Below are positions 58,574-64,000 of a stretch of 64,000 nt of DNA, one piece after another. A program made the position numbers and the translations under genes. Under the pieces are notes generated by a model, which searched no databases, was not told the origin of the DNA, and saw nothing but the letters and a program-made list of their open reading frames with translations. Source of the DNA: Vanessa cardui (lineage: Eukaryota; Arthropoda; Insecta; Lepidoptera; Nymphalidae); the NCBI RefSeq assembly GCF_905220365.1, contig NC_061133.1, positions 8,360,171 through 8,424,170 on the forward strand, read 5' to 3'. Each line of letters opens with the position of its first letter. Position 1 is the first letter of the stretch.

Positions 58574-61500
58574 TTCACAAAATATTAATTTGTGCTATTA
58601 AAGAAGTATTCATGACAACAAGTGCTGTCAACAAACCCCTTTCGTATCTTTGACGTATTTTTGTCACGTACCGTCGAGCGTCAAGAAGTATCATAGAAAA
58701 TTGCAAAATAATTTAATATTATCGTTTTCTAGCTCTGTTTTTAGAAAACGTTTCGTGGTTTATCTTTTACGTTTAAGCAATAGTCTCACATACATATTCA
58801 TATCAACGTCGTTGCGGTAACTATTTACGTGGTCGTTTAAGTAAAGTTTAAGTATCAGTTCAGTCATTAAAAATATGAAAACGGTGCCTCTACACTTACT
58901 GCACCGATACATTAATTTAAAAAAAGAAATAATAAATCCTTTAATGATAAATTCCTTTAAATAGATATAATAAATAATATTAGGTGTCATATTCACACAT
59001 TTTTTTATATTTGATCTGTAGTTTAATTGTAAAAAAGTGTCTTCTAAATAAATAATCAATAATAATTAGCGTACGTTCACTACGTACGTGTTTTTATGTA
59101 GCTTGATTTATTGCAGTAATCGAACGATATAGCAATTAAAAATTAAAATAATAATAATAAAAACAATGCTCCTATATGTTGATTGTATCATTTGAAATGG
59201 TTACCTGTGGACAGGATATTTTTAAACCAAAATTTTCGTCAGTCTTAGAAGTTGGCTAGACCTGATAACTTGATTTATGTTTTGGGACGAAGATGAGGCA
59301 GACGCATAAGGTCACTTTGTTTATATTTTTTCAATCCCCTGATAGAGGTATGTGTACGTAATCGCATGATCTAATTTTATGCACGCAATAACAATGGTCT
59401 GTTTAATATTGATCGGGAAAACAACAATTAAAAAACGTTGTTGTTCATTGTTCAGTAGTTGTATTTTTCCAGGGAGCACATTGTCCTGTACGCTTATTAA
59501 AATATTTGTGGAAATAAACTAATAAGCTTAGTAATACATAATAAAAATGCGAAAGTAATTGTCTGTCTGTTAGGTATGTTGTCACGAGAAAACCAGTAAT
59601 ACTAGGTGATTTATAAAGAAGGAACATTGGGGGGTTACAATTGTAGTGTTTGTGTTAAAGCTTTTGGCCGTTGGCTTTTGTTAGTTGTTCTTATTTAAGT
59701 TTTTATTGTTTAATGAAAGAATATATAACCTTTTTTATTGTAAATTAATAGTTTTGTAAATACCTGCAGTGGTATATAACACTGGATAGGTCCGTATATT
59801 TTTGATTCCATTGGTTTTTAAATAAATAAAAAAAAATAAGTTAAGTGTTCATGTTTACTATTTTCAGAATTTACGAAGAAAGTAAATTTAGTATATATAA
59901 AGTCACATTAAAAATACAGTTTTTATTATAACAGTCGTTAACGTAAGACAACAATGGCATACAAATATTAAAGGAAGCACAATTTGGATAAAAATTGAAT
60001 AAAATTAAAAAAATAGAACGTAGATTATAGATTATAACTTAAAATTTTAAGAAATCATAATACTTTGCATATTTACAACAGATATTATTTTTTTCTCTTC
60101 GTACGAAAGCCCTTTAATTGTTATAAAAAAATATATATATAGATCTGACTGCAGAAAAGGGTACTGAACTGTTTTGCCTTTGCCTATTTCTTATGAATTA
60201 AAAAAAAAATACAAACGTGTCGAGTCTATCATAATAACACAGATCGCTTGTACATATTTAAAATAAACAAAAGCATTCCTACAAAGTAGATAAAACCGGT
60301 TGTCTATCATCATTTATTATTGCATATAAGTGACCGCACGATCTGAGGTTCAAATCTTAATGTCCGTACTATTATGTATAACTAATATTTATCCTCATGT
60401 TATTACCCTTTAATAGCCGTTGATATTATTAATTAAAATATTTATTAAAGTTTGTGAAAATATCCTCCTATGAATATGAGACGATCCATTGCTTATAATA
60501 CGTGTTCAAACCCGGGATCCATTAAATTGTCATGTGGTTAATTTATATTTATTTATTCGCGTAAATCCAGAGCGGCGCTATTCTACCCGGTAAATAAAAT
60601 GTCTTGAGGAAAACTCTATAGGGCGGATGAGCGAGAAATTTGTACTCGTATTGGACCTTCTCGAAAATGTTATAAATAATTGCACATGTTTTTATATAAA
60701 TAATTTTTCCTCAAAGTAATTTGAGTGAAACAGTTGTAAATTCCCGTTTTTTTTTCCGTGTTTTACAATTCTTAGAACATATTGAAGTCGGAGTCAGATA
60801 TACATACGAGACGAACATCTGGTAATATCTTTCTCATGTAATGGAAGTAATTATAATTATAGTCAACCGTATCATAAAAAGAAATATCCTACACTTAGTG
60901 TTAACGATACTTGCCATTACATAATACTTTAACAAAGTTGTAGATAAAGTGATTATTAACTTAATTGTTTTTATAGGTTGATCTCGTTGTTCAAGTGACT
61001 AGCCTATATGGTTGCAGATTCAGAAGTCATGGCCAAGCGAATATTTTATAGGGTTGATTGAGTACTTTTTTTATACTGGGTCCATCCATTTCCCACCACT
61101 AATATTTTTAACCTAATAAGTATCAATTTAATTTTTTAGTACTTAGTATTTATGCAAGAATGGAGTGGAGACACACTCCGAATTCGTCATCCCTCGTTTA
61201 CACTATTTCTAACACAACTATTGCTGAAAACAAAATATAACCTAGGTTGAATTCGGCTTATCTTTTATATTATGTGTGTGCTTGCTTACAGTCCTTACCC
61301 TAACGTAAGTTTTAAAATATTTAAAAAACTCTTTCGTCATGTATTTCGGTCAACTTCAAAACTCCATACTTTCTGAAATAATGGGAATTGTCAGCGATCG
61401 ATAAAAGTACACAAATTGTATAATTGAAAAAAAAAACAGCATTAGCTCGAAATTTGAATTTTGGCAGTATTTACAATTCCTTCTAGGTTAAGCCGTTGAT

Positions 61501-61900
61501 CATTTTCAAGTCCTTCTGGTCAATCACTGGTGTGATATAATGTCTCCTGCACAATCGTCGGCAGCAGTCATTGTTACGGATGAAAAGGGACTACAAAACT
61601 TTGATAATATCTAATATTCATAAAATAAAGCATGTTAAAAAAATTATGCAATCATTCCTAAATATAAATTCATTAATATTTTTAATAATTGTAATTTACA
61701 TAATTTTACATTCACATAAATCTCTACACTGTTCTATTTTAATTTTAAATGTTACATTGTAATTTTCCATCCGATAAAATATTTGTACTTTGAATCGTCA
61801 ATAAAATGTTATCGTAAAAACTCCTAAATAATTCCATTTATTTAATGTCATTAAAAAACGAGGGAGATAGATTTTATCATATATGAATAAATCATTCGGT
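58574..61900. other. Intergenic, no gene seen
   Basis: AT-rich throughout with short featureless ORFs. A degenerate B-box-like TGAGGTTCAAATCTT near 60340 may be an old SINE. Nothing else recognised. Confidence 0.5.
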
Positions 61901-61910
61901 TAATTTTACG

Positions 61911-62153
61911 ATGGAGTCCAAGAATGATCCAGAATGTGAGGTAAACGTCCGCTTAAAGCAGGGTGGCGCATGGCGTAGCGAGACGCAGTACGAATCGCCG
62001 AAGCGGCCGGCCGGGAACGGATGCGGCAAGTGCGCAGCGCGCCTCGCACGCGGACGCGGGGCAGGCGCGGCGCACAAGCTCCTAGCGCGCCACGCTAAGG
62101 CCGTTGACGTCAATCGGTCACCTCGCTATACATATTTATTAAAGAGCACGTAA
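61911..62153 (+). other. GC/CpG-rich island with an 80-codon ORF
   Basis: The frame MESKNDPECEVNVRLKQGGAW... runs through a very CpG-rich block (about 61960-62115). GAG|GTAAAC at 61940/61941 would be a usable donor after MESKNDPECE, so this could be a short first exon of a plus-strand gene leaving the window. A promoter without coding role, on either strand, fits equally well. A full CRE lies at 62105-62112. I do not recognise the peptide. Confidence 0.3.
62105..62112. promoter_or_regulatory. Full palindromic CRE (TGACGTCA) in CpG-rich island
   Basis: Exact CREB/ATF palindrome at the edge of the GC-rich block, a normal setting for a functional CRE. Confidence 0.45.
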
Positions 62154-62159
62154 TTATTC

Positions 62160-63267
62160 GTTTCGGCTTCCTAAATAAATGTCGCGGAGTTCTGTGTGAC
62201 AGGTAAATTTACATGGCATGCAACTTGTATAGACTAATTCATGTCGTGTTTTCATTGAATGTTTTGGAGAATATCTATGAATAACATAGTAGTGGATAGT
62301 AGTGTTGCAGATATATGGATACATATAATAGGTATACAATTTTAATTGCCTCAGCTTTCATTTAACTTAACTTACATATTTATTTTTGTTTTCTCGGAGT
62401 CAAGTTTTGGAGCTGAATTTTAAATAAATTCCGTCGGTTATTGATTTTTCAAAATTTAGAATATTTTTTTTTGTTGCCTGGAGTTTCCTTTATACGCATA
62501 AAGGAATAGTTTTGATTTAAGGAACTTACTAAAATTGTCATTCTTTCAGAAGACCGAGATAAAATAATTTACTCAGATTGAACAAATGTGCCTTGCTAAA
62601 AACTTACTAAGTATAATAATAAATATAATGTAATTTATGCAAAATAGCTATTCACATAATAGCCCATTTTTATTTATTTTTTGTTATCACTTAGATATAT
62701 TCCGATTTAAATCCTAGCCTCTCAACATGCTGAGATATATGCTATGTGATTAACATTTAAGACGTATACACACAATTAACATTAAAAGCTCAAATAGGTA
62801 TAAGTATTAAAAAACGTCAATTGATAGAAAAATAAAATATAAAGGCACTTTGATTATTATTACAGTAGTATTATACTGAAATCGTAATATTTTATTCCTA
62901 AAGCAGTGGGACCAGCTTACTATGTGGAACATTATTTGACATGACCAAAACAGTTCAGTTGAAGTTTCAGTTCAAGTGAAAGAGCGCCGGAAAACTCAAG
63001 AATGTTTGGAGTTGGAAGACACGTTGCTTTTTACAGACCCCAGGCTGCTTACATATTATATATTTCACGACATTTTGAATATTAATGTAACCGCTTAATG
63101 AATTCCTTTCGACAACATAAATAAATGTACATTGGCAAAATATGTGTAATCCTATTGTAATTTCACACATAATAAAATTGTTATTTCTGTTTATAATATT
63201 GAAGTAACCGCTTTTTAAGAAATGCATATGTACACGGTACACATACCAATATAATTTATTTTACACT
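62160..63267. other. Intergenic, no gene seen
   Basis: AT-rich, nothing recognised. Confidence 0.5.
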
Positions 63268-63500
63268 CTTTGCCTGTCTATCTATTGGTTTGTTCCGGCT
63301 AATCTCTGGAAGGGCTGGATTGACATTGACGAGACTTTAACTGACAGATAGCTGATGTAATAAGGAGTAACTTAGGCTATTTTTATTTTTGAATTATATA
63401 CATAATAGTTATAAATTATAGTAACATTTGCTAACTAAACAATATATTTTTAGTTAAATAGAAACGCGCTCAAAGTCGCGGGCACAGCTATTATAATAAA
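63268..63500 (+). repeat. Lepidopteran interspersed repeat (GCAGATAGCTGATGTAATAAGG type)
   Basis: Contains TTGACATTGACGAGACTTTA, ACTGACAGATAGCTGATGTA, ATAAGGAGTAACTTAGGCTA and ends AAAGTCGCGGGCACAGCTAT. I know this ordered set from dispersed lepidopteran non-autonomous elements. No coding capacity. Confidence 0.6.
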
Positions 63501-63894
63501 TAAAATGACTATACAAACTAATTGGTCATGGCATTATCAACTTGCATTATAAATCAAGTTATGATTTGATCAAGACCGGTTTATTAATTTAATCGCACTA
63601 TAATAAGAGATATTGTATATTATATCACTTTGGTTATTTCTGGAATCTTATAAGTTATAACGATTGATTTATTTGACGTTTGAACATATAATTTACAATG
63701 CTTATACCGTTACTTATCATTACATCTACCTATAATGTATATGCACATATATATGTACATATGTATATACATAAAGCTATCCGCTCATACATACTTTATA
63801 TGTATGACAAGATTACATAAAATCATTAAAAATTGTAGCTTACGTTTTATTCTGATTTATATCTAATAATACAGTAAAATTTCACCAAAGTCCG

Positions 63895-63972
63895 GCTAAT
63901 AGTTTTTTGCTGAAAGAGTAGCGAACATACATCCTCACAAACTTTCGCATTTATAATATTACTACTTATCCC
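63895..63972 (+). repeat. Short lepidopteran repeat end
   Basis: AGCGAACATACATCCTCACA followed by AACTTTCGCATTTATAATAT is a phrase commonly seen at ends of dispersed lepidopteran repeats. Fragment only. Confidence 0.45.
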
Positions 63973-64000
63973 CCGATTAGTAGGATAGAGAAAAAATAAA

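Noticed and set aside
1..64000. CRISPR array, bacterial operon or phage genes
   Set aside because: No spaced identical repeats; introns, SINEs and insect gene families show a eukaryotic nuclear origin.

Overview
This is eukaryotic nuclear DNA, very probably from a moth or butterfly (Lepidoptera). The evidence is an AT-rich background, short-intron insect genes, and several interspersed repeats whose sequence I recognise as lepidopteran: tRNA-headed SINEs of the Metulj type, a Helitron with a TCTATATATATAAAA start and a CAGCTAGT end, and RTE-type endonuclease/reverse-transcriptase fragments. I cannot fix the species. Family names for repeats come from memory of such sequences, not from a search.

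Layout. Positions 1-23.1 kb hold no host gene I can support and are rich in mobile DNA. There is a degenerate hAT element (3747-6500, 8-bp target duplication) with an RTE fragment nested in it, a Helitron (10624-14813) carrying a broken Rep gene and a second RTE fragment, several SINEs, and a young inverted-duplicated Penelope-like fragment (20372-21333) bounded by a 12-bp direct repeat. Positions 23.6-33.7 kb hold the host genes: a five-exon 7SK methylphosphate capping enzyme (MePCE/bin3) on the minus strand; a kinesin-14 motor (ncd) on the plus strand, divergent from it across about 1 kb; and a three-exon inositol-trisphosphate 3-kinase (IP3K) on the minus strand, convergent with ncd and with its own TATA-containing promoter. 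Positions 33.8-64 kb are mostly non-coding. They hold scattered repeats, a 692-bp hAT MITE with perfect 8-bp target duplications, a run of five same-strand TGACGT motifs, three full palindromic CRE sites, and two GC/CpG-rich islands (about 52.25-52.55 kb and 61.95-62.12 kb) that look like promoters or first exons. The 52-kb island carries a short minus-strand ORF with a good phase-0 splice donor, compatible with being a distant alternative first exon of IP3K; this is inference.

How the genes relate. They do not form an operon-like pathway. MePCE acts in nuclear RNA capping and transcription control, ncd in spindle assembly, and IP3K in calcium/inositol signalling. Their arrangement is ordinary gene neighbourhood. 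The more notable points are a possible stop-codon readthrough extension of IP3K, its bZIP/CRE-rich upstream region, the GC-rich Ala/Pro/Tyr tail of MePCE, and the structure of the Penelope-like insertion. I saw no feature that demands a wholly new kind of system.
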